From Tardiphaga sp. (GTDB taxonomy: Bacteria > Pseudomonadota > Alphaproteobacteria > Rhizobiales > Xanthobacteraceae), in the NCBI GenBank assembly GCA_014377915.1, contig JACMOT010000262.1, forward strand, positions 1 to 10,903: a stretch of DNA of 10,903 nucleotides, read 5' to 3'. Made by a program: the position numbers and the translations under genes. The notes beneath the pieces were generated by a model. The model saw only the letters and a list, made by a program, of their open reading frames with translations. It was not told the origin of the DNA and ran no database searches. The first letter of the stretch is position 1. Each line of letters begins with the position of its first letter. Below, in pieces: positions 1 through 7,086 of this stretch.

Positions 1-1652
1 AACATGAAGACGTAATAGGCACGCAGATTGGCGAAGCGCTGCCATTCGTCGCCCGGCATGCGGCCGATCAGCGATTTCTTGCCGTGCACCACTTCGTCAT
101 GCGACAGCGGCAGCACGAAGTTTTCGGTAAATGCATATTGCAGCCCGGACAGGATCGAGCCGTGGTGATATTGGCGGTAGATCGGATCCTGGCTGATGTA
201 GTTCAGCGTGTCGTGCATCCAGCCCATATTCCACTTGTAGCCGAAGCCGAGGCCGCCGAAATCGACCGGCCGTGACACCTGCGGCCAGGCGGTGGATTCT
301 TCCGCCGCCGTGGTGGCATTGGGAAATTTGGCGAACAGCTCGGTGTTGAAGCGGCGCAGGAAAGCGATGGCCTCGAGATTTTCGCGGCCGCCATACTTGT
401 TCGGAATCCAGGCACCAGCATCGCGGCTGTAGTCAAGATACAGCATCGAGGCCACGGCGTCGACGCGCAATCCGTCGACATTGTAGCGCTCCAGCCAGAA
501 CAGCGCGTTGGAGACCAGGAAGTTCACCACTTCGGTGCGACCGTAATTGTAGATCAGCGTGCCCCAGTCCATATGCCGACCCTGCAGCGGGTTGGCGTGC
601 TCATAGAGCGCGGTGCCGTCGAACATGCCGAGACCATGGGCGTCGTCCGGGAAATGCCCGGGCACCCAGTCCAGCAGCACACCGAGACCCTCGACGTGGC
701 AGGCTTCCACCAGCGCGCAGAAATCTTCCGGCGTGCCGAAGCGACTGGTCGGGGCATACATGCCGGTCGGTTGATAGCCCCATGAGCCATCGAACGGATG
801 CTCGTTGATGGGCAGGAATTCGACATGGGTGAAGCCGAGGTCGCGCACATAGCGCGGCAGCGTTTCCGCCAGTTCGCGGTAGCTCAGCCACTCATTGTCG
901 TTCTTGCGGCGCCAGGAGCCGAGATGCACCTCATAGACCGACATCGGTCTGTTCAACGCGTTGATGTCGGCGGGCGCAGAGCGCGGGTGCGGCAATTTTG
1001 TCTCGTCGATCACGATCGAGGCGGTGCTGGGGCGAAGCTCCGCCGCGAACGCCATCGGATCGGACTTCAGCGCCAGTTGCTGGCCCTGCGGACCGACGAC
1101 GTTGAACTTGTAATGGTCGCCAGCGGTGGCGCGGGGCACGAACAGTTCCCAGTAGCCAACGCCGCGGACCCGCATCGGATGCCGGCGCGGATCCCAGAAA
1201 TTGAAATCACCGACAACGCTGACGCGCTGCGCATTGGGGGCGAACACGACGAAGCCGACGCCATCGACGCCTTCGAGCTTCATCGGATGGGCGCCGAGCT
1301 TGTCATACAGCCGTTGATGGGTGCCTTCGCCGAGCAGATAGAGGTCGAAATCGCTCAAGATGGTGGGGAAGCGATAGGGGTCATCGAGATCGACGACGTT
1401 GTCGCCATAGCGCGCGCGCAACTGGTAGTTCACTGCACCGTTCGGCATATTTCCAACGAACAGGCCGGCATCGTGGACGCGCTCCAGCGCCGCGGTGGCG
1501 CCATGCTCGTCAACCACATCGACTGCCGAGGCTTCCGGCAGGAAGGCGCGGACCACGGTCTGATCATCCTCCTGATGGCGGCCGAGATAGTGGAACGGGT
1601 CGGCGTGGCGGCCTTCGACGATGGCGTAAGCTTCCGCGGTTAACTTGGTCAT
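1..1652 (-). CDS. glgB: 1,4-alpha-glucan branching enzyme GlgB (3' end truncated by the window edge)
   Basis: Cytoplasmic GH13 enzyme that cuts alpha-1,4-glucan chains and re-attaches them by alpha-1,6 links, the last step of the GlgE glucan pathway. I translated the minus strand from ATG at 1652-1650. The frame stays open to the window edge and gives about 550 residues; the family usually has about 700-730, so the C-terminal part lies outside. In order I see an N-terminal module (residues about 1-105), a CBM48 module (about 115-205, with [15 protein letters not shown]) and the catalytic barrel. Conserved GH13 regions are [27 protein letters not shown] with nucleophile Asp398, AAEEST with the acid/base Glu at 451 or 452, and [13 protein letters not shown] with Asp519. 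The two N-terminal modules make it the long, E. coli-like type. The start overlaps the treS stop as ATGA and has a strong Shine-Dalgarno, so translation is probably coupled. The only unseen part is the C-terminal domain. Confidence 0.97.
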   Translation of the reverse strand, partial: MTKLTAEAYAIVEGRHADPFHYLGRHQEDDQTVVRAFLPEASAVDVVDEHGATAALERVHDAGLFVGNMPNGAVNYQLRARYGDNVVDLDDPYRFPTILSDFDLYLLGEGTHQRLYDKLGAHPMKLEGVDGVGFVVFAPNAQRVSVVGDFNFWDPRRHPMRVRGVGYWELFVPRATAGDHYKFNVVGPQGQQLALKSDPMAFAAELRPSTASIVIDETKLPHPRSAPADINALNRPMSVYEVHLGSWRRKNDNEWLSYRELAETLPRYVRDLGFTHVEFLPINEHPFDGSWGYQPTGMYAPTSRFGTPEDFCALVEACHVEGLGVLLDWVPGHFPDDAHGLGMFDGTALYEHANPLQGRHMDWGTLIYNYGRTEVVNFLVSNALFWLERYNVDGLRVDAVASMLYLDYSRDAGAWIPNKYGGRENLEAIAFLRRFNTELFAKFPNATTAAEESTAWPQVSRPVDFGGLGFGYKWNMGWMHDTLNYISQDPIYRQYHHGSILSGLQYAFTENFVLPLSHDEVVHGKKSLIGRMPGDEWQRFANLRAYYVFM

Positions 1653-4600
1653 GAGACCTCCGGGTACTGAGACAGAATTCGAAGTGTCCCGGCCAGCGGG
1701 ACCCGCAGCCAGTCGGGTCGATGCGCGAGTTCGTATTCGATCTCGTAAAACGCCTTTTCCAGCAGGAAGAAGTTCAACATTCCCTCCGCGGCCGCGGCAT
1801 CGCCGGGCCACAGACGGGCATCCGTGACGGTATCTCGATAAGCGTCAACGAAGGCTGAAGTCGCCCGTTCCCGCCAGCCTTCCAGCGCCATGGCAAGACG
1901 GCCGGTCTCGTCGGGATTGACCTTGACCGCGCGTTCCAGCGCGGCCGTCACCGAATAGTCGATCGAGCGGATCAACCCGGCGACGTCGCGCGCGGCGGGC
2001 GCCTTGCGGCGACGCTCGTCGATCGGCCGGCGTGGCTCGCCTTCGAAATCGATGATGAAGATGTCGTCGGCCACCACCAGCATCTGGCCAAGATGAAAGT
2101 CGCCGTGATGGCGGATCTTCAGCCCGTCGATGTTTTCCGGCAGCAGCTCGGTGAGACGGTCACGCAGCCCGGCGCGCATGGTCAGCATCTGGTCGATCAA
2201 GGCGCGGTCGGATTCCTTCGCCGCGTTGCGACGCGTTAGCAGGCCCTCAAAAACGATCTCGGCACGCGCGACGATCTCGCTGATCCACAGCCGGATATCG
2301 TCAGCGGTGGTCTTCTCCGGCTTGAAGTCCGCGATGTCGTCGCGGCTGGCCAGCGCCATCTGCATTTCCGCGACGCGGCGTCCGGTCTGCGACATGTAGC
2401 GCAGATAGGGGACCTGCTCCTCGCTCTGCGATACCTCGGCACCATTGGCGAGCAGCTTGTGCTCGTCGACGAAGCGATCGAGATAGGCCGAGGTGACGGT
2501 CCAGGCGTCGCCCTGATTTTGCACGAAGGCATGAACGATGGCGATCGCGCTCTTCTGCTCGCCCTCGACCAGTTCGATGCTGCCAAGCAGCGCCGGCGTA
2601 TTGGCGTAGCCGGCGATTTCGGTCAGGAAGCGGCCGACCTCGATCTCCGGATTGATGCCGGGCTGCAGCTTGCGGTAGATTTTGACGACATAGTCGCCAT
2701 CGACCAGCGCGGTGCTGTTGGACTGCTCGGTCTCCACCGCGCGGATATTCTGCGGCTGCTTGAACGGCTGTTCGGATAATTTGCTGGTCGGCCGGAATTC
2801 CAGCCGGGCGCCTTCTTCCTCGACGGTCAGCGAATTGCGCAGATTGTGCAGCAGCAGCGCGATGAAGATCGGATCGGTGGCGACATCCAGCAGCGTGCCT
2901 TCGCGCGCGCCCTGGCGGACGGCGGCAAAGGCGCGGGGATTGTAACGCTCGCGGTCGAAGCGCACCCATTCGATCTGCATCGGCAGCACGTAGCGCGTCG
3001 TCACATTGCGCTGGGTGGTGGCAAAGAACGCCAGCCATGGCCGGTTGTCGCCAATGTCGCAGAACGGGATCGCCGAGGTCAGCTTGGCCTCGATCGCCTT
3101 GGGCGAGCGCTCCGGGTACCAGCGCGTGCGCGCCAGATGCGCGGGCAGCACGTCGCGCTCGAACACGCCGCGGGTCCGCTCCAGCGTCATCCAGGACGAG
3201 CCGAGGGGCACCACCAGCGTTTCGAATTCCGGGACCGCGGTTGGCAGCACGTGCTCGGTGGGATCGCGTTCGTCGAGCAGGAACCAGTAGAAGCCATACG
3301 GTGCCAGCGTGATCATGTAGGGCAGGTCACCGATCGGCGGAAACTTGGTGCGGCCGAGCATCTCCAGCGGGATGCGGTCCTTCCACGGCGACAGGTCGAG
3401 TTCGGTGGCCTGCGCTGAGCGCGACAGGTTGGCGACGCAGAGGATCACCTCGTCGCCATACTGCCGGACATAGCACAGCACCGAGCGGTTGCTCGGGCGG
3501 ATGAACAGCATGGTGCCGCGGCCGAATGCCAGCGTCGATTTGCGCACCTGCATCAGCCGCTTGGTGGCCGAGAGCTGTGACGACAGGCTGCGCGACTGCG
3601 CTTCCACATTGACGGATTCATAGCCGTAAACCGGGTCCATGATGGTCGGGGCATAGAGCCGCGCGGGGTCTGCGCGGGAGAAACCGCCATTGCGGTCCGG
3701 CGTCCACTGCATCGGCGTGCGCACGCCATTGCGGTCGCCGAGATAGATGTTGTCACCCATGCCGATCTCGTCGCCATAATAGATGATCGGCGTGCCGGGG
3801 AACGACATCAGCATCGAGTTCATCAGCTCGATCTTGCGGCGGTCATTGTCCATCAGCGGCGCGAGACGGCGGCGGATGCCGACATTGATGCGGGCGCGGG
3901 GATCGTTGGCGTAGGTCGACCACAGATAGTCGCGCTCGACGTCGGTGACCATTTCCAGCGTCAGCTCGTCATGATTGCGCAGGAACATGGCCCACTGGCA
4001 GTCCTGCGGAATATCCGGGGTCTGGCGCATGATGTCGGTGATCGGGAAACGGTCTTCCTGGGCGATCGCCATGTACATGCGCGGCATCAGCGGAAAGAGA
4101 TACGCCATGTGGCATTCGTCGCTGTCGCCGAAATATTGCTGCACGTCCTCGGGCCACTGGTTGGCCTCGGCGAGCAACAGCTTGCCCGGCGCATAGGCGT
4201 CGAGTTCGGCGCGCAGGTGCTTGATGACCGAGTGGGTCTCCGGCAGGTTCTCGTTATTGGTGCCGTCGCGCTCCACCAGATAGGGAATCGCGTCGAGACG
4301 GAAGCCGTCGACACCGGCGTCGAGCCAGCGCTTCATCACCTGCACCACCGCGCTGACCACGCGGGGATTGTCGAAATTCAGGTCCGGCTGATGCGAAAAG
4401 AAGCGATGCCAGTAATAGGCCTTGGCCTCGGGGTCCCAGGTCCAGTTGGATTTCTCGGTGTCGGTGAAGATGATCCGGGTGCCGTCATATTTCTTGTCGG
4501 TATCGCTCCAGACATACCAGTCGCGGGCGCTGGAGCCGGCGGGGCTGCGGCGGGCGCGCTTGAACCAGTCGTGCTGGTCGGAGGTGTGGTTGATCACCAG

Positions 4601-4942
4601 CTCGGTAATGACGCGCAGGCCGCGCCGCTTCGCCTCGCTGATGAAGCGGCGGAAATCCTTCATGGTCCCGAAGTCGGGATGGATCGAGCCGTAGTCGGCG
4701 ATGTCATAGCCATCGTCGCGACCCGGCGACGGGTAGAATGGCATCAGCCACAGCGCCGTGACGCCGAGCTCCTGCAGATAATCAAGCTTCTCGGTCAGTC
4801 CCGCAAAATCGCCGATACCGTCATTGTTGCTGTCGGCGAACGCCTTGACATGCAGTTGGTAGATGATCGCGTCCTTGTACCACAGATGATCATTGGTGGC
4901 GCCCGGCGAGACTGTCGAGTGGATGGTCGGCATGACGTTCAT
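1649..4942 (-). CDS. treS: Trehalose synthase-maltokinase fusion protein (TreS-Mak/Pep2)
   Basis: Bifunctional cytoplasmic enzyme of 1097 residues. The N-terminal GH13 TreS domain (about residues 15-560) interconverts trehalose and maltose. The C-terminal maltokinase domain (about 580-1095) phosphorylates maltose with ATP to maltose-1-phosphate, the GlgE donor. TreS signatures are [23 protein letters not shown] with nucleophile Asp217, [12 protein letters not shown] with acid/base Glu259, [12 protein letters not shown] with Asp325, and the TreS-typical [11 protein letters not shown]. The kinase half shows the N-terminal cap motif [23 protein letters not shown] with catalytic Asp948, and IIDFEGEP with metal-binding Asp965. 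The reading frame extends upstream to 5152, but that part overlaps glgE and does not look like TreS. I chose ATG at 4942 (MNVMPTIHS), 10 bp after the glgE stop; ATG at 4933 is also possible. Neither has a good Shine-Dalgarno, so coupling to glgE is likely. The fusion is a known arrangement in proteobacteria. Confidence 0.96.
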   Translation of the reverse strand: MNVMPTIHSTVSPGATNDHLWYKDAIIYQLHVKAFADSNNDGIGDFAGLTEKLDYLQELGVTALWLMPFYPSPGRDDGYDIADYGSIHPDFGTMKDFRRFISEAKRRGLRVITELVINHTSDQHDWFKRARRSPAGSSARDWYVWSDTDKKYDGTRIIFTDTEKSNWTWDPEAKAYYWHRFFSHQPDLNFDNPRVVSAVVQVMKRWLDAGVDGFRLDAIPYLVERDGTNNENLPETHSVIKHLRAELDAYAPGKLLLAEANQWPEDVQQYFGDSDECHMAYLFPLMPRMYMAIAQEDRFPITDIMRQTPDIPQDCQWAMFLRNHDELTLEMVTDVERDYLWSTYANDPRARINVGIRRRLAPLMDNDRRKIELMNSMLMSFPGTPIIYYGDEIGMGDNIYLGDRNGVRTPMQWTPDRNGGFSRADPARLYAPTIMDPVYGYESVNVEAQSRSLSSQLSATKRLMQVRKSTLAFGRGTMLFIRPSNRSVLCYVRQYGDEVILCVANLSRSAQATELDLSPWKDRIPLEMLGRTKFPPIGDLPYMITLAPYGFYWFLLDERDPTEHVLPTAVPEFETLVVPLGSSWMTLERTRGVFERDVLPAHLARTRWYPERSPKAIEAKLTSAIPFCDIGDNRPWLAFFATTQRNVTTRYVLPMQIEWVRFDRERYNPRAFAAVRQGAREGTLLDVATDPIFIALLLHNLRNSLTVEEEGARLEFRPTSKLSEQPFKQPQNIRAVETEQSNSTALVDGDYVVKIYRKLQPGINPEIEVGRFLTEIAGYANTPALLGSIELVEGEQKSAIAIVHAFVQNQGDAWTVTSAYLDRFVDEHKLLANGAEVSQSEEQVPYLRYMSQTGRRVAEMQMALASRDDIADFKPEKTTADDIRLWISEIVARAEIVFEGLLTRRNAAKESDRALIDQMLTMRAGLRDRLTELLPENIDGLKIRHHGDFHLGQMLVVADDIFIIDFEGEPRRPIDERRRKAPAARDVAGLIRSIDYSVTAALERAVKVNPDETGRLAMALEGWRERATSAFVDAYRDTVTDARLWPGDAAAAEGMLNFFLLEKAFYEIEYELAHRPDWLRVPLAGTLRILSQYPEVS
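1657..1661 (-). promoter_or_regulatory. Ribosome binding site of glgB
   Basis: On the minus strand GGAGG lies 4 bases before the glgB ATG, inside the last codons of the treS-maltokinase gene. It fixes the glgB start at 1652 and is the strongest Shine-Dalgarno in the window. With the ATGA stop/start overlap at 1649-1652, it suggests re-initiation plus fresh ribosome entry. Confidence 0.85.
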
Positions 4943-4952
4943 GGGAGCGCTT

Positions 4953-6902
4953 TCAGGCGAGGCAGCGGAAGAAGATGGCAGGGTCGCGCATCGGATCGAT
5001 GCGGACGCGGAGCCCGCCCCATTCGACAGCGTGGCGTTCGCCGGTGACGATGTTCTCGACCGCCGCGACATCGCGACGCTGGCCGTCCACCATGACCTGG
5101 CTGTTGATCGGCAGCCATACTTCGTGCGGATCGCGGGACAGCGAGATCGCACCGGCCACCAGATTGGTCAGGTCGACCGATTCCTTGACGAATCCGATGA
5201 CATTGACGTCGTTGACCGCCATGAAGCGCAGATTGCTGGTCTGCTGCAGCGCCGTGTTGGCGCGGCGCGCCATGTTGAGGTCGCGGATATAGGTCTTGAT
5301 GTTGCCCGGCTGGTCCCAATCGCGGGTCCTGATCTCGTATTTTTCCGAGTTCAGATATTCTTCCTTGCCCGGGATTGGCTCGTGCTCAAGCAGCTCGAAG
5401 CCGCTGTAGATGCCGTAGGTGCTGGACAGCGCTGCCGCCAGCGCCACCCGCGCCTTGAACATCCAGGCTTCACCCGATTGCAGGTGAAACGGCAGGATGT
5501 CCGGCGTATTGACGAAAAAGTTCGGCCGGTAGAAATCGCGCTCCGGATAGCCGCACAATTCGTTGAGATATTGCTCGATTTCCCACTTCTGCGTGCGCCA
5601 GGTGAAATAGGTATACGACTGCGAAAAGCCGAGCTTCGCCAGTCCCTTCATCAGCTTCGGCTTGGTGAAAGCCTCGGCCAGGAACAACACGTCGGGATGT
5701 TTGAGCTGCACCTCGCGGATCATCCACTCCCAGAACCGCAGCGGCTTGGTGTGCGGATTGTCGATCCGGAAAATCTTCACGCCCTGGTCGACCCAGAACA
5801 GGATCACGTCGCGCAGCGCGTTCCACAGCGATCCCGCGTCATCGCAGGTGAAGTCGGGATTATGGATATCCTCATACTTCTTCGGCGGATTCTCGGCATA
5901 TTTCATGCTGCCGTCGGGGCGGCGCTTGAACCAGTCCGGATGTTCGGTGACCCAGGGATGGTCGGGCGAGCACTGCACCGCGACATCGATCGCGACTTCC
6001 ATGTCTAATTCTTTGCACGCCGCGATGAAGGCGTGAAAATCTTCCATGGTGCCGAGCTGCGGATGCAACGCGTCGTGGCCGCCTTCAATGCCGCCAATCG
6101 CATAGGGGCTGCCGACATCGTCGGGGCCGGCCATCAGCGAATTGTTCTTGCCCTTGCGGTTCTTGACGCCGATCGGGTGGATCGGCGTGAAATAGACGAC
6201 GTCAAAGCCCATCGCCGCGACATCGGGCAGCCGCGCGATACAGTCGCGGAAGGTGCCATGCTGCCCGGGCACCGTGCTCTGGCTGCGCGGCACCATTTCG
6301 TACCAGGCGCCATTGCGGGCGCGTTCGCGATCGATCATCAGCGGCAGCAGGGCAGAGCGCGTCAGATCGGGCCGCGTCTGCGCCTCGGCCATCGCCGCGG
6401 CCAGTTCAGACGCCAGCAGCGGCGCGGTGTCGCCGCTCTGCAGATAGGCTTCGCAATGCCGCACGATCAGCGCCGACGCATCCGGACCACCGGCCTGCGC
6501 CTTGGTCATCAGGGCGGCGCCTTCCAGCGCATCCAGCGTGACATCCTGTCCGGCGTGCAGCTTCAATTCGAAGCCGTGCCGCCAGGTGGCGAACTCGTCG
6601 GTCCATGCCTCCACGGCATAGACGTAGCGGCCGATTGCCGCCGGGATGAACGAGCCGCTCCAACGGTCGTTGACCACCAGCGCCATCGGCACCCGATTCC
6701 AGTCGCGGCCCTGCTCGCGGCGCCAGACAATGGCGGCCGCGATGATCTCGTGGCCGTCGCGGTAGAGATCCGCGAACACCTCGATTGGCTCGCCGACGAT
6801 CCGTTTGATCGGAAAACGGCCGCCGTCGATGATCGGGTAGATATTTTCAACATGAAACGCGCCGGCGGCGACGCTTTCAACGATTTGGGTATTTTTGTTC
6901 AC
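4953..6902 (-). CDS. glgE: Alpha-1,4-glucan:maltose-1-phosphate maltosyltransferase GlgE
   Basis: Transfers maltosyl units from alpha-maltose-1-phosphate to the non-reducing end of an alpha-1,4-glucan and releases phosphate. It is a GH13_3 enzyme of 649 residues, close to the family's usual size. An N-terminal beta-sandwich (about 12-120, with YVYAVEAWTDEFATWRHGFE) and a helical insert (about 125-210) precede the barrel. Diagnostic motifs are FRIDNPHTKPLRFWEW with nucleophile Asp381, LFLAEAFTKPKLM with acid/base Glu410, and NTPDILPFHLQ with Asp468. The 29- and 58-residue spacings fit those known for Streptomyces GlgE (Asp394, Glu423, Asp480). The start is GTG at 6902; no in-frame ATG lies nearby, the next Met being about residue 73 and well inside the N-terminal domain. 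It is the first gene of the leftward unit and directly precedes treS-maltokinase, whose product is its substrate. Confidence 0.96.
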   Translation of the reverse strand: MNKNTQIVESVAAGAFHVENIYPIIDGGRFPIKRIVGEPIEVFADLYRDGHEIIAAAIVWRREQGRDWNRVPMALVVNDRWSGSFIPAAIGRYVYAVEAWTDEFATWRHGFELKLHAGQDVTLDALEGAALMTKAQAGGPDASALIVRHCEAYLQSGDTAPLLASELAAAMAEAQTRPDLTRSALLPLMIDRERARNGAWYEMVPRSQSTVPGQHGTFRDCIARLPDVAAMGFDVVYFTPIHPIGVKNRKGKNNSLMAGPDDVGSPYAIGGIEGGHDALHPQLGTMEDFHAFIAACKELDMEVAIDVAVQCSPDHPWVTEHPDWFKRRPDGSMKYAENPPKKYEDIHNPDFTCDDAGSLWNALRDVILFWVDQGVKIFRIDNPHTKPLRFWEWMIREVQLKHPDVLFLAEAFTKPKLMKGLAKLGFSQSYTYFTWRTQKWEIEQYLNELCGYPERDFYRPNFFVNTPDILPFHLQSGEAWMFKARVALAAALSSTYGIYSGFELLEHEPIPGKEEYLNSEKYEIRTRDWDQPGNIKTYIRDLNMARRANTALQQTSNLRFMAVNDVNVIGFVKESVDLTNLVAGAISLSRDPHEVWLPINSQVMVDGQRRDVAAVENIVTGERHAVEWGGLRVRIDPMRDPAIFFRCLA

Positions 6903-6919
6903 AGTGCTGCCAGCGACAT
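6899..6919 (-). other. Six-codon mini-ORF overlapping the glgE GTG start
   Basis: On the minus strand ATG at 6919 opens a frame encoding MSLAAL, whose TGA (6901-6899) overlaps the glgE GTG (6902-6900). A weak purine-rich stretch (GGGACGA) lies upstream of this ATG, while the glgE GTG has only a poor Shine-Dalgarno of its own. It could feed ribosomes to the GTG by stop/start coupling. It could equally be chance, because short frames like this are common. Nothing shows that it is translated. Confidence 0.2.
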
Positions 6920-6972
6920 GGAGATGTCGTCCCGTTTCGAGTTGCGGAAAAGAGACGGTGCGATCATATACA

Positions 6973-6998
6973 AAGCCCCGTGACAGGCGTTTGGTTCC
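6973..6998 (-). promoter_or_regulatory. Possible EcfG-like promoter for the glgE operon (weak -10)
   Basis: On the minus strand GGAACC (6998-6993) gives a good -35 element. At a 17-base spacing the next four bases are GCTT (6976-6973), and at 16 bases GGCT, both imperfect against CGTT. An AT-rich TATATGAT (6970-6963) just downstream could instead be a housekeeping -10, but it has no recognisable -35 partner. A leftward promoter must exist nearby; this is the best candidate. Confidence 0.3.
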
Positions 6999-7007
6999 AA
7001 CTGGAAC
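6994..7007. repeat. Palindrome formed by two back-to-back GGAAC boxes
   Basis: GTTCCAACTGGAAC is a perfect inverted repeat of two 6-base arms around a central AC. Each arm contains GGAAC, one reading toward malQ (7003-7007) and one toward glgE (6998-6994). GGAAC is the -35 element of EcfG promoters, so the palindrome reads most simply as two divergent -35 boxes. A dimeric repressor or activator operator is the alternative. Confidence 0.7.
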
Positions 7008-7027
7008 TGAGCTTAGATCGACGCGTT
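7003..7027 (+). promoter_or_regulatory. EcfG-type general stress promoter for malQ-GH15
   Basis: GGAAC at 7003-7007 is followed by exactly 16 bases and then CGTT at 7024-7027. This matches in full the consensus GGAAC-N16/17-CGTT known for EcfG, the extracytoplasmic-function sigma factor of the alphaproteobacterial general stress response. Transcription would be expected to start near 7033-7037, giving a 5' leader of about 50 bases before the malQ ATG at 7087. The motif lies in the one spacer where a promoter is needed and in the right orientation. No experimental data support it here. Confidence 0.65.
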
Positions 7028-7086
7028 GAAAACGGCTATCCTCTTCCTGAAATTAACAAATTTCGCAGCGATCTCGGTTTGTTGCG

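Larger units (their letters stand above)
6903..7086. other. Divergent intergenic regulatory region between glgE and malQ
   Basis: This is the only sizeable non-coding stretch in the window. It is visibly more AT-rich near malQ than the flanking genes. It must hold the promoters of both units. It contains a 14-bp palindrome near its centre, a full EcfG-type promoter facing malQ, and a possible weaker promoter facing glgE. I see no transcription terminator or riboswitch-like structure in it. Confidence 0.8.

Noticed and set aside
798..1643. A 281-codon plus-strand frame
   Set aside because: It lies entirely opposite glgB, which is clearly coding on the minus strand with CBM48 and GH13 motifs. 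The plus-strand translation resembles no family I know.
3971..5047. A 358-codon plus-strand frame
   Set aside because: Antisense to the TreS catalytic domain and the end of glgE. It has typical shadow composition and no start signal.
4943..5152. A 70-residue N-terminal extension of TreS-maltokinase
   Set aside because: It overlaps the 3' end of glgE, is rich in Ser, Arg and Ala, and has no TreS similarity. The TreS family start pattern fits ATG at 4942 or 4933.
4893..6983. Plus-strand frames of 371 codons (4893-6008) and 316 codons (6033-6983)
   Set aside because: Both lie almost entirely opposite glgE, whose motifs and length are complete on the minus strand. The second frame runs through the glgE start into the promoter region and has no ribosome site.
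7026..7058. A housekeeping sigma-70 promoter for malQ using TTGAAA at 7026-7031
   Set aside because: No credible -10 element lies at 16-18 bases; the region reads GAAATTAAC. The overlapping EcfG motif is a complete match and explains the region better.
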